The notes below the pieces were generated by a model. It made no database searches. It was not told the origin of the DNA and worked only from the letters and a program-made list of their open reading frames with translations. A stretch of DNA of 22,419 bases from CADEEN01 sp963740395 (lineage in GTDB: Bacteria > Pseudomonadota > Gammaproteobacteria > Burkholderiales > Burkholderiaceae_C), in NCBI GenBank assembly GCA_963740395.1, contig CAVUEP010000072.1, forward strand, positions 1 to 22,419, read 5' to 3'. The number at the start of each line of letters is the position of its first letter. Within the stretch, counting starts at the first letter, position 1. A program made the translations under genes and the position numbers. Positions 15,447 through 22,419 of this stretch are shown here, piece after piece.

Positions 15447-15597
15447 TGTCCGGCCGCACCGCACAACCCGGCCACCGGAGGCCGAAATTGCACTCAAGCA
15501 CGGTGCCATCGCGCCGAAACCATCCGCAGGACGCCGCCTGCTTCGTCTCCGATCGCCAGCCCTGGCTGGACGTGAAACCGCCAGAAAGGTCCCCTTC
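15447..15597 (+). other. cheA-cheW spacer
   Basis: A 151-bp gap, the longest inside the cheD-to-receptor stretch. It contains a sigma-28 promoter match at 15494-15520 and a weak 5-bp hairpin at 15469-15484 (CGGCC/GGCCG) without a T-run. No protein-coding signal is seen. Confidence 0.6.
15494..15520 (+). promoter_or_regulatory. sigma-28 (FliA) promoter for cheW and receptor genes
   Basis: TCAAGCAC at 15494-15501, an exact 11-base spacer, then GCCGAAAC at 15513-15520, compared with the FliA consensus TAAAGTTT-N11-GCCGATAA. It lies about 78 bases before the cheW ATG and would let cheW and the downstream receptor genes be transcribed separately from cheA. Confidence 0.62.
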
Positions 15598-16116
15598 ATG
15601 AGCACACACCCCGCAACGCACACCGGCAGCGCCCCGCGCGCGGCCCCCGCCGGCACGGCCACGTCGATTCGCGAATTCCTGGCCTTCAAGCTCGGCGGCG
15701 AGGAGTACGGCATCGACATCCTGCGCGTGCAGGAGATCCGCAGCTACGAAGAGCCGACGCGCATCGCCAACGCCCCCGCTTTCATCAAGGGGGTGGTCAA
15801 CCTGCGCGGCGTCATCGTGCCGATCGTCGACGTGCGCATGAAGTTCAATCTCGAGCGCGTCGCCTACGACAGCTTCACGGTGGTCATCGTGCTCAACATC
15901 GGCTCGCGCGTGATGGGCATCGTGGTGGACGCGGTCAGCGACGTGATCACGCTCACGCCGGACCAGCTGCGCGCGGTGCCCGAGTTCAGCTCGGCCATTG
16001 CCACCGACCACCTGCTGGCCATCGGTGCGATCGACGAGCGCATGCTGATCCTGATCGACATCGAAAAGCTCATGACGAGCCACGAGATGGGGCTGGTCGA
16101 GCAGACCCTGCAGTGA
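15598..16116 (+). CDS. cheW: chemotaxis coupling protein CheW
   Basis: CheW links receptors to CheA. The 172-aa protein has a typical CheW domain from about residue 24: REFLAFKLGGEEYGIDILRVQEI, split by the family glycine pattern, then IRSYEEPTRIANAPAFIKGV, VNLRGVIVPIVDVRMKF and a C-terminal MLILIDIEKLM. The first 23 residues are an Ala/Pro/Thr-rich extension. AAAGG about 8 bases before the ATG serves as ribosome binding site. The stop codon overlaps a GTG of the next gene, but a better start for that gene lies 60 bp on. Confidence 0.96.
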   Translation: MSTHPATHTGSAPRAAPAGTATSIREFLAFKLGGEEYGIDILRVQEIRSYEEPTRIANAPAFIKGVVNLRGVIVPIVDVRMKFNLERVAYDSFTVVIVLNIGSRVMGIVVDAVSDVITLTPDQLRAVPEFSSAIATDHLLAIGAIDERMLILIDIEKLMTSHEMGLVEQTLQ

Positions 16117-16175
16117 GCGACATCCAGTTCCACCGGTCGGGTGTTGGCCCCGGCCTCAATGAGAGGCAGTTCCCC

Positions 16176-17906
16176 ATGTTCCGTTCGCTGCGTTGGTCGG
16201 TTTTCCTTCTGGGCGCGGTCGGCGTCGTCGCCACGTTGATGATGGTCACCCAAGGCTACTGGCTCAAGGGCACGATGAGCCAGAACGCGACCGAAGTCTT
16301 TGTCGCCAAGGATGTGGTGGCCGACATCCTGCCCCCGCCGATGTACCTGATCGAACTCAGGCTGGTTCTATCGCAGGCCGTCGAAGGCACGCTCGATGTC
16401 GCCGAGGCCAAGAAGCAGGTCGACAGGCTCGTGTCGGAGTACGGGCAACGGGTTGCGTACTGGATCAAGAACCCGCCCCACGGGCTGGAGAAGCAGCTTC
16501 TGGGCCGCCAGCATGCCGCGGCGGAGAAGTTCATTGCGGCGGCGCAGCGTCAGGTCATCGACGTGCTGCAAGCGGGAGATGCGCCGGGTGCGCGCAAGAA
16601 CCTGGCCCAGGTTCACGACCTGTACCTGGAGCACCGGGCCGGTGTCGACGAAACGGTCGCGGCGGGCAGCAAATTTGCCGACGTGTCGATGGCCGCTTTC
16701 GACACGACGCATGCCCGCTCCGACCAAGTTGCCACCGGCATGGCCTTGCTGGCCATCGCATTGGTGGCGCTGTGCTACCGGCTCGTGTTGAGCAGTGTCC
16801 AGGGACCCGTGGACGCCTGCAGTCGCGAGGTCAAGCGGATCGCCGACGGCGACCTCTCGCCGCGGGACCAGCCACCGAGCCGGCGCACGGACAGCATGGG
16901 TGAGCTCGACCGCTCGGTGACGGCACTGCAGGGCCAACCTGGTGCGCATCGTCGGCGATGTGCGCAGCAACGCCGAGAGCGTGGCCACGGCGAGCCAGCA
17001 GATCGCCCAGGGCAACCAGGACCTGAGCCAGCGCACCGAACAGCAGGCCAGCGCGCTGGAAGAGACGGCGGCCTCGATGGAAGAGCTGAGCTCGACCGTC
17101 AGGCAGAACGCCGACAACGCCAAGCAGGCCAACCAGCTGGCGCTGAGCGCCTCGGACCGTCGCCGATCAAGGGCGGCGAGGTGGTGGGCCAGGTGGTCGA
17201 CACCATGAAGGGCATCAACGACAGCTCGAAGAAGATCGCCGACATCATCGGCGTGATCGACGGCATCGCCTTCCAGACCAACATCCTGGCGCTGAACGCC
17301 GCCGTCGAAGCCGCGCGTGCCGGCGAGCAGGGCCGCGGCTTTGCGGTGGTGGCCAGCGAAGTGCGCAGCCTGGCCGGGCGCAGCGCCGAAGCGGCCAAGG
17401 AGATCAAGGGCCTGATCAACGCCAGCGTGGAGCGCGTCGAACAGGGCACGCTGCTGGTCGACCAGGCGGGCGCGACCATGACCGAGGTGGTCACGAGCGA
17501 TCCGCCGCGTGACCGACATCATGGGCGAGATCAGCGCGGCCAGCACCGAGCAGAGCAGCGGTGTGGCGCAGGTGGGCGAGGCCGTCACGCAGATGGACCA
17601 GGCCACGCAGCAGAACGCCGCGCTGGTCGAAGAAAGTCGCCGCCGCGGCCGAGAGCCTGAAGGGTCAGGCGCAGCAACTGGTGCAGGTCGGTGGCGGTGT
17701 TCAAGCTGGGCTCGCAAGCCGTGGCCAACGCAACGGTGACGCGGGCGCCAATGCCGGCCAGCGCGCCCGCAATCGAGCGCCGCAGCCCGGACCGGGCCAA
17801 GAACGTGACCCGCCCGGCCTTCGGGCCCAGGGCCGAGCCGCCCACGCTGAGCGCAGCACTCTCACCACGCAAATCGGGTACCGACGACGAATGGACTTCG
17901 TTCTGA
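16176..17906 (+). pseudogene. methyl-accepting chemotaxis protein gene, broken by five frame changes
   Basis: The N-terminal part is an intact receptor start: a membrane helix (LRWSVFLLGAVGVVATLMMV), a helical periplasmic domain containing DILPPPMYLIELRLVLSQ, a second membrane helix near 16730-16790, and a HAMP-like segment ending DSMGELDRSVTALQ. From there the coding frame changes at about 16930 (looks like an 8-base loss relative to an LQAMRANL ancestor), 17155-17167 (+2), 17492-17510 (+1), 17631-17637 (+1) and 17684-17694 (+1), judged by alignment with the intact paralogue at 18070. The last frame ends DDEWTSF at 17906, an xWxxF tether. ATG at 16176 is preferred over GTG at 16113 because GAGAGG precedes it. 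It is either a true pseudogene or a consensus error in a near-duplicate region. Confidence 0.85.
16931..17906 (+). repeat. direct repeat: receptor signalling half, copy 1
   Basis: From GGGCCAACCTGGTGCGC at 16931 this region is almost identical to the signalling half of the next receptor (from 18842), with scattered single-base differences and the indels listed for the pseudogene, while the sensor halves before it are unrelated. Similarity weakens after about 17700 but resumes at RAKNVTRPAFG and the C-terminal tether. Confidence 0.85.
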
Positions 17907-17951
17907 CTGCACAGCCTGCCCCGCGGCGAGACCTCGATCCGAAGATTCCCC

Positions 17952-17979
17952 TCAACCGCACCGGCTGACATGCCGACAC
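17952..17979 (+). promoter_or_regulatory. weak sigma-28 promoter candidate for the intact receptor gene
   Basis: TCAACCGC at 17952-17959, a 12-base spacer, then GCCGACAC at 17972-17979. The spacer is one base longer than the consensus and the -10 box is imperfect, so this is only a candidate. It lies about 90 bp before the receptor start at 18070. Confidence 0.33.
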
Positions 17980-18069
17980 CTGTCGTATGAAACGCCTCTG
18001 CAAGCGCATGGCCGGCCAGCCGTTGGTCACGCGCATTGCGCCGGTGCAATCCCTTCAAGGGAGCCCAGA

Positions 18070-19803
18070 ATGGTTCGCATGACAGTTTCCAAGCGCCTGG
18101 TGATGCTGGTCGCCGCCGCCGCGCTGCTCGTGTTCGGCGCCTGCGGGCTCGGCTTGTACGCGTTGACGCAGACCAATGCCGCGTTGAAAACGGTCTACCA
18201 GGATCGAACCGTGCCGGCCATGCAACTCGGTGAAATCAGTCGGCTGCTGATGGCCAACCCCCCGCTGCTGACGGACGCCGTCGACCACCCGACGCCCGAG
18301 GTCATCCAGAAGAATCTGGCGGCGATCGAGGCGAACATTGCGCAGGTCAATGAGCGCTGGAGTGCCTACATGGCCGGCGGCCTCGATCCGCAGGAACGTG
18401 AGCTCGCACAAACCGTCGATGCGCTGCGGCGCAAGTATCTGGACGCGGGCGTGCGGCCCTTGCTGGCAGCGATTCGCGCGGTCGACATCCTGAGCGCACA
18501 GGAGATGCTTGCCTTGAAACTGCCAGCCCTGTACGCCCCTGTCAGCACCCGGATCGAAGAACTGCTGGTGATGCAGGTCGCGCTTGCCAAGCGGGAATAC
18601 GAGGCGTCGCAGGCTGCCTATCTGACGATCCGAAACTCGATGCTCGTGGGCAGCGCCGTTGGCGTGATGCTGATCGGGCTGTTCGGACTCTGGGTCGGCC
18701 GGCGCATCTTGCGTTCGGTCGGCGCGGAGCCGGAGCAGGTGCAGGCCGCCGCCGACGCCGTGGCGCATGGGGACCTGAGCATTGCGATCGATTGCCGGAC
18801 CGGCGACACGAGCAGCGTGATGGCCTCCATGCATGCGATGCGGGCCAACCTGGTGCGCATCGTCGGCGATGTGCGCAGCAACGCCGAGAGCGTGGCCACG
18901 GCGAGCCAGCAGATTGCCCAGGGCAACCAGGACCTGAGCCAGCGCACCGAACAGCAGGCCAGCGCGCTGCAAGAGACGGCGGCCTCGATGGAAGAGCTGA
19001 GCACGACCGTCAGGCAGAACGCCGACAACGCCAAGCAGGCCAATCAGCTGGCGTTGAACGCCTCGGATGTCGCGATCAAGGGCGGCGAGGTGGTGGGCCA
19101 GGTGGTCGACACCATGAAGGGCATCAACGACAGCTCGAAGAAGATCGCCGACATCATCTCCGTGATCGACGGGATTGCCTTCCAGACCAACATCCTGGCC
19201 CTGAACGCTGCCGTCGAAGCCGCGCGTGCGGGAGAGCAGGGCCGGGGCTTTGCGGTCGTGGCCAGCGAAGTGCGCAGCCTGGCCGGGCGCAGCGCCGAAG
19301 CGGCCAAGGAGATCAAGGCCCTGATCAACGCCAGCGTGGCGCGCGTCGACCAGGGTTCGCTGCTGGTCGACCAGGCGGGCGTGAAGATGGAAGAGGTCGT
19401 GGCCTCGATCAAGCGCGTGACCGACATCATGGGAGAAATCACGGCAGCCAGCGTGGAGCAAAGCGCTGGCATGGCACAGGTGGGCGCCGCCGTGGCGCAA
19501 ATGGACCAGACCACACAGCAGAACGCGGCGCTGGTCGAGGAGTCCGCCGCGGCGGCCGAGAGCCTGAAGGGCCAGGCTCAGGAACTGGTGCAGGCTGTGG
19601 CGGTGTTCAAGCTGGCCCAAGGCGCAACGGCCAACGCACAGCCGGTGGCGGCTGCGCAGCCGGTGCGCCTGCCACTGTCCGAGCGTCGCGGCCCGAACCG
19701 TGCCCGGAACGTGACTCGCCCGGCGTTCGGCAGCAAGGCCCAGCCGCCGACCGCGGCCGGGCCGGCCATGACCGGGACCGAGAACGACTGGACATCGTTC
19801 TAG
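18070..19803 (+). CDS. methyl-accepting chemotaxis protein
   Basis: An intact 577-aa transmembrane chemoreceptor. Membrane helix 1 (about 8-30) and helix 2 (about 190-212) flank a helical periplasmic ligand domain resembling the four-helix-bundle MCP type (AMQLGEISRLLMANPPLL); the ligand is unknown. A HAMP-like region follows (about 215-265), then the signalling hairpin with methylation helices (EQQASALQETAASMEEL), the conserved tip IDGIAFQTNILALNAAVEAA and GFAVVASEVRSLAGRSAEAA. The protein ends ENDWTSF, matching the xWxxF tether that recruits CheR or CheB. AAGGGAG (18057-18063) gives a strong ribosome binding site. It is the last gene of the plus-strand cluster, before a terminator. Confidence 0.96.
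   Translation: MVRMTVSKRLVMLVAAAALLVFGACGLGLYALTQTNAALKTVYQDRTVPAMQLGEISRLLMANPPLLTDAVDHPTPEVIQKNLAAIEANIAQVNERWSAYMAGGLDPQERELAQTVDALRRKYLDAGVRPLLAAIRAVDILSAQEMLALKLPALYAPVSTRIEELLVMQVALAKREYEASQAAYLTIRNSMLVGSAVGVMLIGLFGLWVGRRILRSVGAEPEQVQAAADAVAHGDLSIAIDCRTGDTSSVMASMHAMRANLVRIVGDVRSNAESVATASQQIAQGNQDLSQRTEQQASALQETAASMEELSTTVRQNADNAKQANQLALNASDVAIKGGEVVGQVVDTMKGINDSSKKIADIISVIDGIAFQTNILALNAAVEAARAGEQGRGFAVVASEVRSLAGRSAEAAKEIKALINASVARVDQGSLLVDQAGVKMEEVVASIKRVTDIMGEITAASVEQSAGMAQVGAAVAQMDQTTQQNAALVEESAAAAESLKGQAQELVQAVAVFKLAQGATANAQPVAAAQPVRLPLSERRGPNRARNVTRPAFGSKAQPPTAAGPAMTGTENDWTSF
18842..19803 (+). repeat. direct repeat: receptor signalling half, copy 2
   Basis: Partner of the repeat starting at 16931. 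The repeat boundary falls at the HAMP/signalling-domain junction, so two different sensor domains carry nearly the same output domain. This copy is in frame throughout. Confidence 0.85.
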
Positions 19804-19821
19804 GACCGTGTCGCGAGCCGC

Positions 19822-19848
19822 AGCCCCGCCCAGTGCGGGGCTTCTTTC
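19822..19848 (+). terminator. rho-independent terminator of the chemotaxis cluster
   Basis: AGCCCCGC (19822-19829), a 5-base loop, GCGGGGCT (19835-19842), then TCTTTC. The 8-bp perfect stem with a T-rich tail on the plus strand lies 19 bases after the receptor stop. On the minus strand no T-run follows the stem, so it does not serve fliN. Confidence 0.85.
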
Positions 19849-19942
19849 ATGACTGCGGGACGCGCCGTCGCGTTGCGGCGGCGAAATCGATCGGGTGGCG
19901 AGCGCGCGCAGCGCAACCGGCAAGGGGCGCTCGCGCCGCCGC

Positions 19943-20383
19943 TCAGCGCTTGCTCAGGCGGCGCATGCGCTCGCTGGGCGTGACGATGTCGGTCAAGCGG
20001 ATGCCGAACTTGTCGTTGACGACGACGACTTCGCCTTGCGCGATCAGGTAGCCGTTGACGAGCACGTCCATGGGCTCGCCGGCGAGCGACTCGAGTTCGA
20101 CCACCGAGCCCTGGGCGAGCTGCAGGATGTGCTTGATCGGAATCCGGGTACGTCCCAATTCCACCGTCAACTGCACGGGGATGTCCAGGATCATGTTCAG
20201 ATCGTTGCCCGCGGCCTCGCCGCCGGTCGCCGGGGCGGCCAGGTTGGCGAACGACGCGGGCGCCGACCGCTCGACGGCGGAGGCCACTTCGCTGGCTGTC
20301 TCGGGCTTGGTTTCCTCGATCGCAGCGGCCCATTCGGCGGCCATGGCGTCTTCGGTTCCAGCGGGGTTGCTATCAGGCGGCAT
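19943..20383 (-). CDS. fliN: flagellar motor switch protein FliN
   Basis: FliN forms the lower C-ring with FliM and takes part in rotation switching and export. The 146-aa protein has an Ala/Glu-rich N-terminal extension (1-70) and a C-terminal SpoA domain: LDIPVQLTVELGRTRIPIK, LAQGSVVELE, PMDVLVNGYLIAQGEVVVV and FGIRLTDIVTPSERMRRL. The start at 20383 overlaps the fliM stop by 11 bp and has GGGAG just upstream; a longer open frame exists. Transcription converges with the chemotaxis cluster about 140 bp downstream, rather than continuing into fliO as in the standard operon. Confidence 0.96.
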   Translation of the reverse strand: MPPDSNPAGTEDAMAAEWAAAIEETKPETASEVASAVERSAPASFANLAAPATGGEAAGNDLNMILDIPVQLTVELGRTRIPIKHILQLAQGSVVELESLAGEPMDVLVNGYLIAQGEVVVVNDKFGIRLTDIVTPSERMRRLSKR

Positions 20384-21377
20384 TCGAGGCTCCCAACCAG
20401 CCCACACGTGAGCTGGAAATCAATCGGTCGATCTTGATGGCGTAGCGGCCGTTGGCCGTCCCGTAGTGGCAATCGAGCAGCGGCACGCCATCGACCTTGG
20501 CTTGGATCGCGGGGTCGAGGTCGAGCTCAATGAAGTCGCCCGGCTTGTAGGCCAGCATCTGCTCCACGGTGGCCTGCGTGGTCGCCAGTTCGGCCACCAG
20601 TTCCACTTCGGCGAACTCGATCTGCGACTTCAACAGGTTGACCCAGCGCCGGTCGGGCTCGGCACCGTCTCCATGGACCGCGCTGTAGAGCACGTCGCGA
20701 ATCGGCTCGAGCGTGGAGTAGGGGATGCAGAAGTGCACCGTGCCGACGGTGTCGCCGATTTCCAGCGTGAAGCTGGTGGTGACGACGACCTCGCTGGGCA
20801 TGGCCACGTTGGCGAACTGCGGCTGCATCTCAGAGCGCTGGTATTCGAGCTCGAGCGGGTAGATGCCCTGCCAGGCCTGCTTGTACTCGCAGCAGATCAC
20901 GTCGACCAGGCGCGCGATCACGCGCTGCTCGGTCGGGCTGAAGTCGCGGCCCTCGATGCGCGTGTGGTACTTGCCGGCGCCGCCGAACAGCGCATCGATG
21001 ACCGAGAACACCAGGTTCGGGTCGCAGATGATCAGGCCCGAGCCGCGCAGCGGGGTCACGCTGACAATGTTGAAGTTGGTCGGCACGACAATCTCGCGCA
21101 GGAAGGCGCTGTACTTCTGCACCTTGGTGCTTCCGATCGCCACCTCGGGATTCTTGCGGATCAGGTTGAACAGGCCGATGCGCAGGTTGCGGGCAAAGCG
21201 TTCGTTGATGATCTCCAACGTCGGCATGCGCCCGCGCACGATGCGCTCCTGGCTGGCCAGGTCATAGTCCCGCGTGCCCCCTGCCGGCGCCGCTTCCTCT
21301 TCGATCGTCTGGCTCTCGCCCGTGATGCCTTGCAGCAGGGCGTCGACTTCGTCTTGCGAAAGAATCTGTTGATTCAT
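20373..21377 (-). CDS. fliM: flagellar motor switch protein FliM
   Basis: FliM is the C-ring protein that binds CheY-P. The 334-aa protein begins MNQQILSQDEVDALLQGITG, where LSQDEVDALL is the CheY-binding segment. The middle domain shows GRMPTLEIINERFARNLR, GSGLIICDPNLVFSVIDALFGG and the GGxG loop (GGAGKYHTRIEGRDFSPTE), and the SpoA domain at the C-terminus contains LATTQATVEQMLAYKPGDFI and LLDCHYGTANGRYAIKI. The length is typical. It starts 20 bp after fliL. Its partner CheY is encoded in the adjacent opposite-strand cluster. Confidence 0.97.
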   Translation of the reverse strand: MNQQILSQDEVDALLQGITGESQTIEEEAAPAGGTRDYDLASQERIVRGRMPTLEIINERFARNLRIGLFNLIRKNPEVAIGSTKVQKYSAFLREIVVPTNFNIVSVTPLRGSGLIICDPNLVFSVIDALFGGAGKYHTRIEGRDFSPTEQRVIARLVDVICCEYKQAWQGIYPLELEYQRSEMQPQFANVAMPSEVVVTTSFTLEIGDTVGTVHFCIPYSTLEPIRDVLYSAVHGDGAEPDRRWVNLLKSQIEFAEVELVAELATTQATVEQMLAYKPGDFIELDLDPAIQAKVDGVPLLDCHYGTANGRYAIKIDRLISSSRVGWLGASNAA

Positions 21378-21397
21378 GACTGCGTGACGGCCGTCAG

Positions 21398-22021
21398 TTA
21401 TTGGATGATGAAGTTGGAGAAGTGCACGGCGCGGATCGGTGCCTCGTCGTCGTCTTCGTCGTGCTTGAGCGCGCGCTGCGCGGTGCCGGTGGCGTCCCCG
21501 GCGGGCAGCTTGATGTCGTAGCCCAGCGGCCGCAGGGCCTCGCGCCGGATCTCGGCGGCCAGGCGCAGCTTGCCGTCGCGTTCGTTCAGCTGCGCCGCGG
21601 TCTTGCTGCCCAGCGTCAGCAGGATGTTGTTGCGGATCGCGGGCATGTAGGCCTTGAGCAGGTCGCTCGCCTTGGCGTCGGTGAGTTCGAAAGTGATGCC
21701 GACCTGGGCATAGCGCTCGGCTTCGCGATCGGCCAGGTTGACGGTGAACGGATCCAAGGGGGCGAATGTCGGCGCATTCTTCAGGTCGGGCTTGGCTTGC
21801 TTGACCTCGGCGGTCTCGGCCGCGTCGCCGCCTTCGGCCGCCGCGGCCGCGGCGGCCGCGCGCTTCTTCATGATCCAGAACGTGGCGCCGCCGCCGGCGG
21901 CCAGCAGCAGCGCCAGCGCCGCAAGGATCACGACCAGCTTCTTGCTCAAGCCCCGCCTGACAGGCGCAGCGTCGGCCACTTCGGTGGTGGCGTCGGCGGA
22001 AGCGGCGGGTGCGGCGGACAT
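21398..22021 (-). CDS. fliL: flagellar basal body-associated protein FliL
   Basis: FliL surrounds the stator at the inner membrane. The 207-aa protein has a cytosolic Ala-rich N-terminus, one transmembrane helix at about 28-51, a poly-Ala run at 55-62 (codon-repetitive GCC/GCG), then the periplasmic domain with FAPLDPFTVNLADREAERYA, QVGITFEL, IRNNILLTLGSKTAAQLN and the C-terminal IRAVHFSNFIIQ. An AGGAG (22028-22032) precedes the ATG by 6 bases. It is the first gene of the fliLMN group; fliK ends 159 bp upstream. Confidence 0.95.
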   Translation of the reverse strand: MSAAPAASADATTEVADAAPVRRGLSKKLVVILAALALLLAAGGGATFWIMKKRAAAAAAAAEGGDAAETAEVKQAKPDLKNAPTFAPLDPFTVNLADREAERYAQVGITFELTDAKASDLLKAYMPAIRNNILLTLGSKTAAQLNERDGKLRLAAEIRREALRPLGYDIKLPAGDATGTAQRALKHDEDDDEAPIRAVHFSNFIIQ

Positions 22022-22180
22022 GCGGGGCTCCTGTGCGGGCGGGCCGGCAGCGCGCGCGGCGCCGCCGTTGAATTCACAGCACGATTATTGAAAACGGGCC
22101 GATTGCGTAAGCCCTGATAAGCGGGTGAATTGAGCGCTTGCTCGTGCCGTCGTCGCGGCGGCGCGGTGGGCGGCCAAGCA
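22022..22180 (-). other. fliK-fliL spacer with an AT-richer patch
   Basis: A 159-bp gap before fliL. The stretch 22070-22130 is distinctly less GC-rich than its surroundings and is the likeliest place for a fliL promoter, but I could not fit a sigma-70, sigma-28 or sigma-54 site with confidence. Confidence 0.4.
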
Positions 22181-22419
22181 CTAGGCGACCAGGTCGACCA
22201 GGCCGCGCGCCGCGCGCGCGGGCAACGCCCGGCCGCCGTCCGGCAGGTCTGCGCTGTCTGCGGCTCCCGCGTGGCGCGGCAGGGGCCGCCCATGCTCGCC
22301 GTGCGCGCCAGAGCGCGCCTGGCCGTCGGACACGCCGCCGCCGGCCAGCGTCATGCCGTTGTCGTGCAAGGCCGCGGCCAGCGTCGGCAGGCTGGCCTCG
22401 ATCGCGGCACGGGTGCCGC
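22181..22419 (-). CDS. fliK: flagellar hook-length control protein FliK, C-terminal fragment
   Basis: The last 79 residues of a protein whose start is beyond the right edge. TRAAIEASLPTLAAALHDNG followed by MTLAGGGVSDGQA resembles the end of the FliK C-terminal domain, which contacts the export switch FlhB when the hook reaches its length. It ends GLVDLVA at the TAG at 22181. Its place directly before fliLMN is the usual one. The identification rests on a short stretch plus gene order. Confidence 0.72.
   Translation of the reverse strand, partial: GTRAAIEASLPTLAAALHDNGMTLAGGGVSDGQARSGAHGEHGRPLPRHAGAADSADLPDGGRALPARAARGLVDLVA

Noticed and set aside
15469..15484. Possible terminator after cheA
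   Set aside because: The stem is only 5 bp (CGGCC/GGCCG) and no T-run follows.
22100..22170. Possible sigma-54 site upstream of fliL
   Set aside because: GGCACGAGCAAGC has the GG and GC elements 9 rather than 10 bases apart and lacks the TT before GC.

Overview
The window is high-GC DNA with dense, coding-biased genes typical of a betaproteobacterium of the order Burkholderiales. That placement is inferred from protein style, gene order and the dispersed hairpin repeats; no rRNA or other marker gene is present, so genus and species cannot be given. I found no tRNA, rRNA, CRISPR array, transposase or replication origin.

Left part (1-6179), all on the minus strand, holds housekeeping genes: a Gfo/Idh/MocA oxidoreductase cut by the window edge, shikimate dehydrogenase (aroE), a lipoprotein PQQ-type sugar dehydrogenase, a 650-bp gene-free stretch carrying an inverted-repeat element, then recJ preceded by a start/stop-overlapping gene of unknown function (RpfE/COG4255-like).

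The rest is motility. The minus strand reads fliK (partial), fliL, fliM, fliN at the right end (22419 down to 19943) and fliO, fliP, fliQ, fliR at 8452 down to 6252. This is the standard fliKLMNOPQR order, but it is split between fliN and fliO by an 11.5-kb chemotaxis cluster on the plus strand. That cluster reads cheY, cheZ, cheR, cheD, cheB, a small CheZ-like gene, a second cheY, cheA, cheW, a broken chemoreceptor gene and an intact chemoreceptor gene, and ends at a rho-independent terminator at 19822-19848.

Together the genes encode most of a chemotaxis pathway: receptors signal through CheW to CheA, CheA phosphorylates CheY (two copies) and CheB, CheR/CheB/CheD adjust the receptors, and CheZ removes phosphate from CheY. 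The output acts on the FliM/FliN switch encoded on the other side of the cluster. Two good sigma-28 (FliA) promoter matches, before cheY (8609-8635) and before cheW (15494-15520), suggest late flagellar-class expression. The most interesting items are a 149-aa protein with a CheZ-like DxxxQ motif and CheZ-like tail, the split fli operon, and a receptor pseudogene with five frame changes beside its intact paralogue.
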